A stretch of DNA of 48,873 bases, from positions 1-48,873 of the forward strand of contig NZ_BCVH01000028.1 of NCBI RefSeq assembly GCF_001591645.1, given 5' to 3'. This document shows, piece after piece, positions 7,999-18,100 of the stretch (its first letter is position 1; each line of letters starts with the position of its first letter). This DNA comes from Robertmurraya korlensis NBRC 107688. Its GTDB lineage: Bacteria; Bacillota; Bacilli; Bacillales; Cytobacillaceae. Under the pieces are notes generated by a model, which saw only the letters and a program-made list of their open reading frames with translations, was not told the DNA's origin and ran no database searches. The position numbers and the translations under genes are program-made.

Positions 7999-9426
7999 TT
8001 ATTTTCTTTTGAAAGATACTTTACCTACGTTCGCCTTTGCAAATACAACCGTTAAGATGAACGGTACAATTACTGCAACAACCATTGAAATAGCGAATGT
8101 TAGCATATGCTGTGGTTGGATGGAAAGAATTCCAGGAAGACCACCCACACCGATTGAGTTCGCCATTACATTGCTTCCTACTGAGATCACTGCTGCTACC
8201 ATTGAGCCGATCATTGCAGCTAGGAATGGGAAGCCATATTTTAAGTTGATACCAAACATCGCTGGCTCTGTTACACCCAGGTAACAAGAGATGGCTGCTG
8301 GGATTGAAACCTGCTTTTCTTCTTCATTTTTTCTATTGAGATAGATCATCGCTAGAACCGCAGAACCTTGAGCAATATTTGATAAAGCAATCATTGGCCA
8401 AAGGTTTGTTCCACCAAGCTCACTCATTAACTGTAAGTCAATTGCGTTGGTCATATGGTGTAAACCTGTAATGACAAGGGGTGCATAAGCAAAGCCAAAT
8501 ACGGCTGCAAATAACCAGCCTACTGCAGAGGTTAAGCCAGAGTATACAACATCGGAGATGAAAGAACCAATGGCCCAACCTACTGGTCCAAGTACAGTAT
8601 GCGCAATTAGAACCGTTGGCACTAGGGCAAAGAATGGTACAACAATCATGGAAACCGCATTTGGAACGACCTTACGTAATTTTAGTTCAAGGAATGAAAG
8701 AACTATACCTGCTAAAATGGCTGGAATGACCTGTGCTTGGTAACCAATCATGTCTATTGTTGCAAAACCAAAATCCCAGAATGGCACTTCAGTCGCACCT
8801 GCGACCCCATACGCATTCAATAGCTGTGGTGATACAAGTGTAATCCCTAACACGATCCCTAAAATCGGAGTTGCCCCCATTTTTCTAGCAACTGCCCAGG
8901 TAATCCCTACCGGTAGGAAGTGGAATATCGCTTCCCCAATTAGCCATAAGAAGGCATGTGTACCTGCCCAGAATTGAGACATCTCAACTAACGATTTCGT
9001 TCCATCCTCGAACATCTTGATGTCACCGATTACATTTCGGAAACCAAGAATAAGACCCCCAACAACGATGGCTGGAATTAATGGAGTAAAGATATCTGCA
9101 AGGTGAGCGATCATTCGTTGCAGCCAGTTCATATTTTGTTTCGCTGCTTGTTTCGCCTCATCTTTAGAAGTATCGCTTACACCAGCTATTTTAATAAACT
9201 CATTGTAAAAGGATGACACTTCATTCCCAATGATGACTTGGAACTGACCCGCTTGTGTAAAGGTACCTTTTACAAGCTTAATGGATTCAATCTTATCTAT
9301 ATCTGCTTTTTTCGGATCTTTTAAAACAAACCGCATTCTTGTTACACAGTGTGTAACAACAGAAATATTTTCGCTACCACCGATATGCTCTAGCAGATCT
9401 TTTGCCGGTTGAGTGTAGTTACTCAT
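7999..9426 (-). CDS. treP: PTS trehalose-specific EIIBC component
   Basis: The 475-residue protein has an EIIB domain (about 1-85) with phosphorylated Cys27 in the motif THCVTRMRFVLKDP. The membrane EIIC domain (about 105-470) has around ten hydrophobic segments and the glucose-family stretch GVTEPAMFGINLKYGFPF. No EIIA domain is fused, so the general EIIA-Glc must supply phosphate, as for Bacillus TreP. It imports trehalose as trehalose-6-phosphate, the substrate of the next gene. A strong GGGAGGAA precedes the ATG. It is the first gene of the operon, behind two TreR operators and a cre. Confidence 0.95.
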   Translation of the reverse strand: MSNYTQPAKDLLEHIGGSENISVVTHCVTRMRFVLKDPKKADIDKIESIKLVKGTFTQAGQFQVIIGNEVSSFYNEFIKIAGVSDTSKDEAKQAAKQNMNWLQRMIAHLADIFTPLIPAIVVGGLILGFRNVIGDIKMFEDGTKSLVEMSQFWAGTHAFLWLIGEAIFHFLPVGITWAVARKMGATPILGIVLGITLVSPQLLNAYGVAGATEVPFWDFGFATIDMIGYQAQVIPAILAGIVLSFLELKLRKVVPNAVSMIVVPFFALVPTVLIAHTVLGPVGWAIGSFISDVVYSGLTSAVGWLFAAVFGFAYAPLVITGLHHMTNAIDLQLMSELGGTNLWPMIALSNIAQGSAVLAMIYLNRKNEEEKQVSIPAAISCYLGVTEPAMFGINLKYGFPFLAAMIGSMVAAVISVGSNVMANSIGVGGLPGILSIQPQHMLTFAISMVVAVIVPFILTVVFAKANVGKVSFKRK

Positions 9427-9513
9427 TTTGTATTCCTCCCTGGTAAAGAGTTACCAAATAATTTTATTATGAAACAAATAAACAAAATAATTCCGCTTAC
9501 ATCGTCGGACAAC

Positions 9514-9571
9514 TTGTATATACATGTTTTGTTTACGTTTTCATTCTAACTTGTATATACAAATCTGTCAA
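9514..9571 (-). promoter_or_regulatory. tre promoter with two TreR operators and a cre site
   Basis: Read leftward: -35 TTGACA (9571-9566), a 17-base spacer and -10 TAGAAT (9548-9543). Palindrome TTGTATATACAA (9551-9562) fills the spacer. A second copy, TTGTATATACAT (9514-9525), lies 37 bases downstream. Between them ATGAAAACGTAAACA (9544-9530) matches the cre consensus at every position and touches the -10. This predicts double control: TreR blocks the polymerase without trehalose-6-phosphate, and CcpA blocks it when glucose is present. Confidence 0.88.
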
Positions 9572-9602
9572 TCTACTTTTTGAAAATATAGATCACCAAT
9601 AA

Positions 9603-9628
9603 AAAAACGCCCGAATCCGGACGTTTTT
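9603..9628 (-). terminator. Terminator of the GNAT gene
   Basis: Read leftward, ACGTCCG and CGGGCGT pair (one G-U) around GATT, followed by a run of T. Confidence 0.75.
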
Positions 9629-9637
9629 CAACTTATT

Positions 9638-10630
9638 TTATCTTGCCCACGTAACTTGGGAATCAACTTTACGACTTAATCGGTAGGCTGTTTCTTTGAA
9701 TCCTTGTTTTGGCCAAAATGTGGAGGATAATAGGTTCGTCATCCTCCAATCAGAGACAACTAACTGATATCCCTTTGCCCTTACTTCATTCAATGCCGTG
9801 TACGTTAGCAAACGACCAATTCCTTTTCCTCTATAGCCTTCTATCGTACCACCGATCCCAAGCTCCATACTATGTTGAGGAATAGACATTTGTGTGTGCT
9901 TAGAATGATCCATATTTACTGGCCACAGAGCCTGAAATCCTACCAATTTATTCTCTTCAAAGGCAAGCCATACATCTACATCTGGTTCTGAAATAAGTCC
10001 AGCATACCCGTCTCGTAGTTTTTCTTCATCTTCTGGAAAAAATGGTGCAAATGTTGGTGCTAATGCTTGATGTTTAAAGATAAGTGTGGCAATACTTCTA
10101 AGATTATTTAGATCTGCTTCCGTTGCTTTTCTGACAGTTATCCCCTTTGCGTCTGGAGGGGTAAGAGTGATTTGGGTTAAGTCATTTATGGCATGGACCT
10201 GCTCATAACTGAATCCTAACCTCAACCATGCTTCGACTGCTTGGTTCCCAAAAGGAGCAATAATATAATGCTGGAAATACCCCTGTTTAATCCACTTGTC
10301 TGCTACCTTTGCGTACATCATGCGATACAATTCAGGGTTTCGGATTTTTCTTATTGCAAATCCTTCATAATCTATCCACACTTGACGGCCTCTTTGTGGA
10401 TCAACTTTATAACGGTACAGGATAAAGCCAAGTAATTCATTCTCTAAAACTACCGCCAATCCCTCTACTCCCCTTTTCTCAAACAGTGCCTTTACAGCCT
10501 CGAGTGCAAATGCCGCATTCTCATAATCTACTGGAAGACTAGGTGAATGGACTCGATCCTGCTGATGTCTTAAGGACAGTAATAGGGCAGCTTCATCAAG
10601 CATTTCTTCTACAAATGGGACAAACTTCAT
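9638..10630 (-). CDS. Tandem-domain GNAT acetyltransferase
   Basis: The 330-residue protein appears to hold two GNAT folds. The N-terminal one (about 1-150) is degenerate, and the C-terminal one (about 165-330) carries the acetyl-CoA loop as IGRLLTYTALNEVRAKG preceded by GIGGTIEGYRGKG. The substrate is unknown. Start: the ATG at 10630 has AAGGGG upstream at good distance; a GTG three codons earlier overlaps that site. It lies 27 bases after the histidine kinase gene on the same strand, so both are probably co-transcribed. Confidence 0.8.
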   Translation of the reverse strand: MKFVPFVEEMLDEAALLLSLRHQQDRVHSPSLPVDYENAAFALEAVKALFEKRGVEGLAVVLENELLGFILYRYKVDPQRGRQVWIDYEGFAIRKIRNPELYRMMYAKVADKWIKQGYFQHYIIAPFGNQAVEAWLRLGFSYEQVHAINDLTQITLTPPDAKGITVRKATEADLNNLRSIATLIFKHQALAPTFAPFFPEDEEKLRDGYAGLISEPDVDVWLAFEENKLVGFQALWPVNMDHSKHTQMSIPQHSMELGIGGTIEGYRGKGIGRLLTYTALNEVRAKGYQLVVSDWRMTNLLSSTFWPKQGFKETAYRLSRKVDSQVTWAR

Positions 10631-10657
10631 ATCAGGCACCCCTTCCCCATTCGGGTA

Positions 10658-11869
10658 TTAAATGAGTGAAGGAAAACGGACAGTAACGGTTGTTCCTTCT
10701 CCTTTTGCACTCTTAAAGCTAATTTTCCCTTTGTAATTCTCTGCAATATTAAAGCAAATCATCATTCCGAGTCCGGTTCCCTTACTTTTTAAAGAATAAA
10801 AAGGGGTTCCTAGAGACTCAATTTCTTTTTCTGTCATCCCTTGACCATAATCTTTAACGTTAATTTCAACAAATTCCTTCATTTTTGATGCAGATACTAC
10901 AACAGAATCACCAATATTTGATGCTTCTATTGCATTTTTAATAATATTAATGAATAACTGTTTCATCTCAATATTATTAGCTGCTATATAGGAATCGTCT
11001 ACTATTCGTAATTCAATTTGATTATCATGTAACAGTCCATAAGAATGGAGCAAATCGGTTACACTTTGAAGAACCTGCTTGACACTCACTGATTCTAATT
11101 CTTTTTCCTTCGTTGGCTTTGCAATGGATAAGAATTGGGAAATAACCTGTTCTGCTGTATTTAACTCATCCACCATTAAGTGAAAATGTTTTTTTAACTT
11201 TTCATCTGTTTCGTTAGATTGCTCGTAAAACTGTAAAAACCCTTTAACTACTGTCAAAGGATTTCTGATTTCATGAGCAACTGCAGCTGCAAGTTGTCCA
11301 GTCGTCTTCAAACGCTCTGACTGTTTAATTTGTTGAAAATATAGTTGTTGTTTCTTCAATCGACCATAGGATATATAAAAAATAAAATAAATGATAGCTT
11401 GACTGCCAAGGAAATTGATTATATTCCCTACTAAATCATCTTGAATATAAGAATAATGGGCACCTTTATCAACTAGGATGATATATATGAATGTCATGGA
11501 TATAGAAATGCTATTAAGTGTTAACGAAAAATAAAAGAGTTTTGAATCAAAAAATAATATGGAGATAGCCGGAATCAAACATAAAAAGATAAAATTCGAC
11601 CATGTATCAGGATATATAAAAAACAGTGAATAAAAATATAAGAATGCTGTAATCATGATGAGCAATCGGGAATTATGTGATGTATACCTCGGGTACAACA
11701 ATAAACTAATAGCAAAAATGGTAAGAAATAACCCATGGAGAAAAAAAGCTACCCCATCTTGACTATAATAGGGATTATCAACTAACAAACCCATTAACAT
11801 AATGGCAATAACAACAATTATCGTAAAGTAATACAGTTTTTTATTAATCTCCGTATAAAGTTCCTTCAT
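10658..11869 (-). CDS. Six-TM sensor histidine kinase (KinB-like)
   Basis: The 403-residue protein has six hydrophobic segments (about 12-30, 41-59, 66-86, 90-106, 110-133, 148-168). The HisKA motif VAHEIRNPLTVVKGFLQF has His199. The HATPase domain shows NIIKNAIEAS (N box), DYGQGM (G1) and GTGLGM (G2). There is no PAS domain and no large extracellular loop. This matches multi-TM sporulation or phosphorelay kinases of bacilli such as KinB. No response regulator is adjacent, which fits an orphan kinase feeding Spo0F, but the target is inferred. Start: the ATG at 11869 with AAAGGAG. Confidence 0.82.
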   Translation of the reverse strand: MKELYTEINKKLYYFTIIVVIAIMLMGLLVDNPYYSQDGVAFFLHGLFLTIFAISLLLYPRYTSHNSRLLIMITAFLYFYSLFFIYPDTWSNFIFLCLIPAISILFFDSKLFYFSLTLNSISISMTFIYIILVDKGAHYSYIQDDLVGNIINFLGSQAIIYFIFYISYGRLKKQQLYFQQIKQSERLKTTGQLAAAVAHEIRNPLTVVKGFLQFYEQSNETDEKLKKHFHLMVDELNTAEQVISQFLSIAKPTKEKELESVSVKQVLQSVTDLLHSYGLLHDNQIELRIVDDSYIAANNIEMKQLFINIIKNAIEASNIGDSVVVSASKMKEFVEINVKDYGQGMTEKEIESLGTPFYSLKSKGTGLGMMICFNIAENYKGKISFKSAKGEGTTVTVRFPSLI

Positions 11870-11964
11870 ACTTACTCCTTTAAACCTGGGTTGCAATTCG
11901 GTTAATACGATACTTCCTTTATACTACCATAATTACCCTTTTGTTTTGGGAAAAAATTTAATCA

Positions 11965-12001
11965 AAAATAGAGTAGCTCATGGAATCTGCTACTCTATTT
12001 T
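11965..12001 (-). terminator. Terminator of proBA
   Basis: AAAATAGAGTAGC and GCTACTCTATTTT pair perfectly (13 base pairs) just downstream of proA, with flanking A and T runs. Confidence 0.85.
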
Positions 12002-12006
12002 GCTAT

Positions 12007-13254
12007 TTATTCTCTTATTTGTCCCGTGCCACGAACAATGTACTTAGTAGAGGTAAGAGCTGGTAAGCCCATTGGACCTCGTGCATGAAGCTTTTGTGTA
12101 CTAATCCCTATCTCTGCCCCAAATCCAAATTCAAAACCATCTGTAAACCTTGTAGAAGCATTGTGATAGAGGGCCGCTGCATCTACCCTATTGAAGAATG
12201 TCTCTACATTCTCAGCAGATTCCGAAATAATCGCTTCTGAATGCTTTGATCCATAGCTAGCAATATGACTGATTGCTTCATCAACATCAGACACCACTCG
12301 AAGTGCCACTGTTAGGGTTAAGAACTCGGTTTCCCAATCTTCTACGGTAGCAGGAAGTAAATCTTTATCGAATTGTCTTGCCTTTTCATCTGCTCTTATT
12401 TCCACCTTTTTCTGTTGTAACGCATTAATTAAATCCTTTAAATGCTGATCTGCCCATTTTTGGTGGACAAGTATGGTTTCTGCAGCATTACACACAGATG
12501 GACGTTGGGTTTTTGCATTTATAGCAATATCAATCGCCATTTTATAATCTGCACTTTCATCAATGTAAATATGGCAATTCCCCACTCCTGTTTCAAGAAC
12601 AGGAACAGACGCATTATTTACAACCGATTGAATGAGATTAGCCCCTCCTCTAGGGATTAGAACATCTAAGTACTCTGTTAGCTTAAACATTTGTGAGGCA
12701 GTTTCTCTGCTTGTATCTTCAAGTAACTGGACTGCTTCCGTTGGACATTCACTTTTATCAAGTGCACGGTGAATAACCGTTACAATCGCTTTGTTTGAAT
12801 GAATGGCCGATGAACTTCCACGTAATAATACGGCATTACCTGTTTTTAAGCATAGACTTGCTGCATCTACTGTTACATTTGGTCTAGCTTCATAGATCAT
12901 TCCCACAACGCCAAGGGGAACACGGACCTTTTCAATATGAAGACCATTTGGACGATCCCAGCCCTCCAAAATCTCCCCAACAGGATCTGGTAAAGTGGCT
13001 ACTTGTCTTACTCCTTCGGACATATCTTGAATACGATCTTCTGTTAATTTAAGGCGATCTAGTAAGTTATCACCCATTCCACTTTGTTTACCAGCCTCAA
13101 TATCCTTCTTATTCTCTTGTAAAATAAAAGGGATGTCCTCTAGTAATTGATTAGCTATAAGTAGTAATGCATCGTTTTTCTGCTTGGTTGTACAAAGAGC
13201 TATGCTAGTTGCTAGAGTACTTGCCAGACGTGCCTTATTTAATAATTCTGTCAT
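12007..13254 (-). CDS. proA: Gamma-glutamyl phosphate reductase (anabolic copy)
   Basis: The 415-residue enzyme reduces glutamyl-5-phosphate with NADPH to glutamate semialdehyde, the second step of proline synthesis. The aldehyde-dehydrogenase-type fold shows [14 protein letters not shown], the glycine-rich [10 protein letters not shown] and catalytic Cys255 in [10 protein letters not shown]. Its start overlaps the proB stop by four bases (ATGA), so translation is coupled. The T-box upstream of proB ties it to uncharged tRNA-Pro. A second proA is present at 20954. Confidence 0.95.
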   Translation of the reverse strand: MTELLNKARLASTLATSIALCTTKQKNDALLLIANQLLEDIPFILQENKKDIEAGKQSGMGDNLLDRLKLTEDRIQDMSEGVRQVATLPDPVGEILEGWDRPNGLHIEKVRVPLGVVGMIYEARPNVTVDAASLCLKTGNAVLLRGSSSAIHSNKAIVTVIHRALDKSECPTEAVQLLEDTSRETASQMFKLTEYLDVLIPRGGANLIQSVVNNASVPVLETGVGNCHIYIDESADYKMAIDIAINAKTQRPSVCNAAETILVHQKWADQHLKDLINALQQKKVEIRADEKARQFDKDLLPATVEDWETEFLTLTVALRVVSDVDEAISHIASYGSKHSEAIISESAENVETFFNRVDAAALYHNASTRFTDGFEFGFGAEIGISTQKLHARGPMGLPALTSTKYIVRGTGQIRE

Positions 13255-14375
13255 CTTTGTTTCCTCTCCTTTGTAAAAGTAACCCAGTTATCTCTGTGAA
13301 TGACTTCAATCCTATTATGCATATTTACTATATTTGCTTCTTTACTTGAAAGTCCTTTAATTTTAGACAGTTCTTCAACTGTATAATTGATTTGCCCTTT
13401 ACCTACTAGTTCTCCCTTTTCATTCCATACCTCTACAACATCACCACGTGTAAAGGAACCTTCTACCTCTGTTACCCCAGCTGGCAAGAGACTTTTTCCT
13501 AGATGAATGACGGCATGCTCTGCACCTGAATCGATATCAATACGTCCGGCGACTTGTGAGTGGATTCCTATCCATTGTTTCTTGCTTTTTAAGGAAGTCC
13601 CTAGATTATAGCCAATATAGGTTCCATCTCCCTTCCCTGTAACAATATCAATTAGCTTACCAGCTCCTTCTCCTTTACCGATAAATACCTTAACACCGAC
13701 AGATAAAGCCGTTTTAGCAGCCTCAAGCTTAGAACGCATTCCACCTGTACCGACCTTTGAACCTGAACCTCCCGCAACCTCTAATACATCCTCTGTAATT
13801 TCAGGTAGGAAATTATATTTTTTTGCGTTCGGGTCTTTACTCGGATTTCCGTCATATAAACCATTAATATCTGTCAAAATAATAAGTGTATCCGCATGGA
13901 TGAATCCACTAACCAGAGCCGATAGCATATCGTTATCTCCAAATGTTAGTTCATCCACTGCAACCGAATCATTTTCATTAATAATCGGTATGACCCCACG
14001 TTTTAATAGCTCAGATAGGGTGGAATATGCATTATTGTATTGTTCTTGTTGGGAAAAATCGTTTCTAGTTAGTAGAAGCTGTGCCGATACGATTCCTTCT
14101 TTTTGAAACTCCTCAAAATAGCTTTGCATGAGTAATCCCTGTCCCACAGCTGCTGCCGCTTGCTTACCTGCAATCGTCACAGGTCTTGTTTGGTACCCTA
14201 ATACTGAAAAACCTGCAGCCACTGCTCCCGAAGAAATAAGAATCACTTCATTTCCTTCCTTCTTCAGCTTAGACAGTGCAGCCACATGCTCAGCGATTTT
14301 GTTCTTTGATAGACCACCTTGCGAATTCGTTAACGAACTACTCCCAATTTTTACAACAATGCGCTGTTTGGCCAC
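13251..14375 (-). CDS. proB: Glutamate 5-kinase (anabolic copy)
   Basis: The 374-residue enzyme phosphorylates glutamate with ATP, the first and usually proline-inhibited step. The amino-acid kinase domain (about 1-260) begins [10 protein letters not shown] and has [19 protein letters not shown] and [13 protein letters not shown]. The C-terminal PUA domain (about 280-365) has [13 protein letters not shown]. It lies directly behind a proline T-box, so transcription should follow proline supply. Confidence 0.95.
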   Translation of the reverse strand: MAKQRIVVKIGSSSLTNSQGGLSKNKIAEHVAALSKLKKEGNEVILISSGAVAAGFSVLGYQTRPVTIAGKQAAAAVGQGLLMQSYFEEFQKEGIVSAQLLLTRNDFSQQEQYNNAYSTLSELLKRGVIPIINENDSVAVDELTFGDNDMLSALVSGFIHADTLIILTDINGLYDGNPSKDPNAKKYNFLPEITEDVLEVAGGSGSKVGTGGMRSKLEAAKTALSVGVKVFIGKGEGAGKLIDIVTGKGDGTYIGYNLGTSLKSKKQWIGIHSQVAGRIDIDSGAEHAVIHLGKSLLPAGVTEVEGSFTRGDVVEVWNEKGELVGKGQINYTVEELSKIKGLSSKEANIVNMHNRIEVIHRDNWVTFTKERKQR

Positions 14376-14410
14376 TTTAATCCCTCATTCTCTAAAATTC
14401 TCCACCTAAA

Positions 14411-14655
14411 TAAAAAAACTCCTCCATCCTTAAAAGGACGGAAGAGTTATATCCGCGGTACCACCTTTTTAGCAGCCTTAAAAAAGCTACCTCTCAAACC
14501 CCGTAACGAGGGGAAACGGTTAGTTTTTCTAACAGCTCAAGGACAGGTTCTATCTGTCAGCGGTGGCAGGGACTCGCAGCCTAGGACCCCACTCTCTTCA
14601 CACATGTACAAGATGTACTTATTCCTCTCATCGCTTCTTCGTTCATCATTTCTTT
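14411..14655 (-). ncRNA. T-box riboswitch (proline) of proBA
   Basis: Read leftward, the leader contains an AAGTACA-type stem I start, the GGCTGCGAG loop, and the specifier context GATAGAA-CCT-GTCC, with CCT (14547-14545) as a proline codon. Then comes the invariant T-box AAGGTGGTACCGCGG (14467-14453). The terminator follows: AACTCTTCCGTCCTT pairs with AAGGATGGAGGAGTT and a T-run (14447-14411). In this family, uncharged tRNA-Pro binds both elements and permits transcription. Confidence 0.93.
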
Positions 14656-14662
14656 GCAGAAT

Positions 14663-14691
14663 ATTATAAATTCTCTTGACCAACTCGTCAA
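14663..14691 (-). promoter_or_regulatory. SigA-type promoter of the proBA leader
   Basis: Read leftward: TTGACG (14691-14686), 17-base spacer, TATAAT (14668-14663). The start point would be near 14655, where the T-box leader begins. Confidence 0.75.
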
Positions 14692-15029
14692 GAGAATCTT
14701 TCATTATTATACCTCCCCTATATTGTCAACCAATTTGTTATCTATAAGGACCTTCTATGACAATATATGGTTGTTTTCCCCTCAAAAGGTCTTTTATTCC
14801 TATCTCGTCCTTTTCTTACCGATACATTTGTATGATTTTTGAACCTTTTTAGCGTCTTCAAACCCTTCTTCTATTTTAATCCATTAGCAAACCCTCCATA
14901 CCAGTTTGTACCATTTTAAATAAACTAATCTTATAGACCCATCTGATTATTTTATTAAAAGGTAGATATATCTAAGAGAAATTTGTCGAATATTTTTTAA
15001 ATTAGGACTATATAATCAACTTTATAAAC
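14692..15029. other. AT-rich intergenic region
   Basis: No credible gene was seen on either strand between the divergent proBA leader and the nucleotidase. A short open frame over 14654-14842 lies inside the T-box promoter and has no ribosome binding site. Confidence 0.5.
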
Positions 15030-15073
15030 CTAACAATTTTTTAACACCACCTTAACAATAACCATGCTATATT
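15030..15073 (+). promoter_or_regulatory. Pho box and promoter of the nucleotidase
   Basis: CTAACA (15030-15035), TTAACA (15041-15046) and TTAACA (15052-15057) recur every 11 bases, the arrangement of PhoP-binding TT(A/C/T)ACA repeats. A -10 candidate TATATT (15068-15073) follows ten bases later without a good -35, as is usual for PhoP-activated promoters. Phosphate-starvation control fits the enzyme encoded downstream. Confidence 0.72.
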
Positions 15074-15125
15074 ACACCTTAGAGACCCTAAATATCTCAA
15101 TAATAGAATAAGGATGGATGGATCG

Positions 15126-18100
15126 ATGAAACTGCAAAGCAAAAAAAAGGGTAATAAAATTTTATCTAGCACACTTGCTCTCAGCATGATCGCAGCACCG
15201 TTAATACCAACCAATGTACTTGCAGCAAAGCCTTCCGTAGCTAAGGTTCAATCAGAAGTTGAACTTCGTATCATGGAGACAACTGATATTCATACGAATC
15301 TATTAGACTTTGATTATTACAAGAATGCAACCGCTCCAAAGTTAGGTTTGGCAAAAACAGCGACACTTGTAAAAGAAGCACGAGCACAAGTAGATAATTC
15401 TGTACTAGTAGACAATGGTGACCTTATTCAAGGGACTCCTCTTGGAACTTACAAAGCCAAGATTGATCCTTTAGAGGATGGAGAAGTTCATCCAGCTATT
15501 AAAGCAATGAACTTAATGGGTTATGATATGGCAACCCTTGGAAACCACGAGTTCAACTATGGATTAGAATATCTCGATGAAGTCTATGATGATGCGGACT
15601 TCTCGTTCGTTAATGCGAACGTTTATGTGGATGATCATGATAACGACCCAACCAACGATGTGAATAAATATACTCCTTATAAAATTATTGAGAAAAAAGT
15701 AACGGATGAAAACGGTAAAACAGCTGTTATTCAAATTGGTTATATCGGATTTGTCCCTCCTCAAATTAATGAGTGGGATAAAGCAAACTTAGATGGCAAG
15801 GTCATTACAAAGAATGTCGTAGAATCTGCCGAACGTTTTGTTCCAATGATGAAGGAAGAAGGAGCTGACGTAATTGTTGCAATGGCTCACTCTGGCTTCA
15901 GTGGCAATGAAACAAACACAGAAGATACGGTTTATGCATTAAGTAAGGTAGAAGGAATTGATGCCATTACTTTCTCTCACACTCATAAAGTATTCCCTGC
16001 AAAAGATGTTACTTCACTAGATGCATTATTCAAAGGTGCTGATGGACAACCTCTTCCTGGCGTAGACAATGCAAAGGGAACTATTAATGGCGTTGCAGCT
16101 GTACAAGCTGGTTACGGTGGTGGAGCTTTAGGGATTATCGACCTTACCCTACAAAAGGTAAAAGGAAAATGGTCTGTTGCAGATTCTCAATCTTCTACAC
16201 GTGCCATTGATACAGTAAAGCCAGATGAGAAAATTGTGGAAGCAGTAAAAGCTGATCATGATGCAACGATTGAATATGTAAACACTCCTATCGGAACAAC
16301 AACCGATGATATTTATAGCTATTTTGCTCTTGTGCAAGATGATCCATCTATTCAAGTGGTGACAAACGCACAAAAATGGTATGTAGAAAAGTATATTGGT
16401 TTAAACAAACCAGAATTAACAGACCTTCCTATCCTTTCTGTTGGTGCGCCATTTAAAGCAGGACGTAATGGCGTTGAAGAGTATACAGAGATTAAGCAAG
16501 GTGACTTAACGATTCGGAGCGCTGGTGATTTATACCTTTACGACAATACGTTAAAGGCTGTGAAAGTAAAAGGATCTGTTGTTAAAGAATGGATTGAAAT
16601 GACTGCAGGGAAATTCAATCAAATTGATCCAGCTAAAACAGAGGAACAGCAGCTTTTAAATCCATCCTTCCCTGTTTATAATTTCGATGTGATTGATGGA
16701 GTTGAGTATCAAATTGATGTTACACAACCAGCTAAGTACGATACAAAAGGCAATCTAGTAAACCCAGAATCTAGCCGCGTAATGAATCTAGAATACAATG
16801 GTGAACCCGTTGACCCTGAGCAAGAATTTATTGTTGTCACAAATAACTACCGTGCTGGCGGTGGTGGTAACTTCCCTGGAATCAAAGGCAGTGAATTAGT
16901 GGTTGATTCTGCGGATGAAAACCGTCAAATCTTAATGGATTATATTTCTGAGGAAAAAGTTATTACACCAACAGCTGATAACAATTGGTCAATCGCACCT
17001 ATTTCTGCTGATGTGAATGTGACGTTTACAACTTCACCAAAGGCAGAGCAATACATTGGTGAAAATAGCCCATTCTCTTATACTGGCAATAAAGATTCAG
17101 CTGGATTTGGTATTTTCAATATTAACCTAAACCGCGGAGTGAAGGTTCAGCTTTTAGGTGTAAATGACTTACACGGTCAGTTAGATACTGTTACAAAAGT
17201 TGGCACTTCTTTAGCTGGTCAAATTGAGTACACAGCTGGTGCCTTAAAGGAAGAAGAAGCTACGAACCCTAACACATTAATCTTACATGCTGGTGATATG
17301 ATTGGAGGAAGCCCGCTTATCTCTGCTCTTTTCCAAGATGAACCAACGATTGAAGTTCTTGAAGAAATCGGATTTGATGCTGGCACTCTAGGAAACCATG
17401 AGTTTGATGAAGGAATTGACGAGCTTAAGCGAATGATGGGTGGCGGGGACCATCCGAATGGGACTGTTGGTTATGATGGAATGAACTTCCCTCTTGTGGC
17501 AGCAAATGCATTTGACACAAGAGATGGAGAGTTAATCACTGAACCATACACAGTGCTTGAAACTGGTGGACAAAAGATTGGAGTTATTGGTGTAGTAACT
17601 CAAGAAACTCCTACTATGATTGTCACAAAAGGCAATGAATCTCTTAAAATCACAGATGAAGTAGAAGCCATTAACAAGTACACAGCAGAATTGAAAGCTC
17701 AAGGTGTAGAAGCAATTGCTGTTCTTGCTCATAATCCTGCTACACAAACTGGATACACTGATTCCTATGATGCTAGTAAAATCGCAGAACAAGTGAATGA
17801 TGAAGTTGACGTGATTTTTGCTGCTCACAACCATGTAAAAGTGAATCGTGTAGTTGACAACAAGCTGATTGTACAAGCTTATTCCTACGGTTCTGCATTC
17901 TCTGATATAGATCTAGAAATCGATCCTTTTACAGGAGATATTTTTAAGAAATCAGCAGAAATTAAAACCGTTTACCAAGACAAGTACACTCCAGATCCAG
18001 CAGTGGCTGCAATTATGAAAAAGTATGCTGAAAAAGTAGAACCTATTAAAGCACAAGTAGTTGGACAATCCCTTACTACCCTTGAAAAAGGATATCCAAC

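Noticed and set aside
14654-14842. Small plus-strand open frame before the nucleotidase
   Set aside because: It covers the T-box promoter, has no ribosome binding site and reads as AT-rich random sequence.
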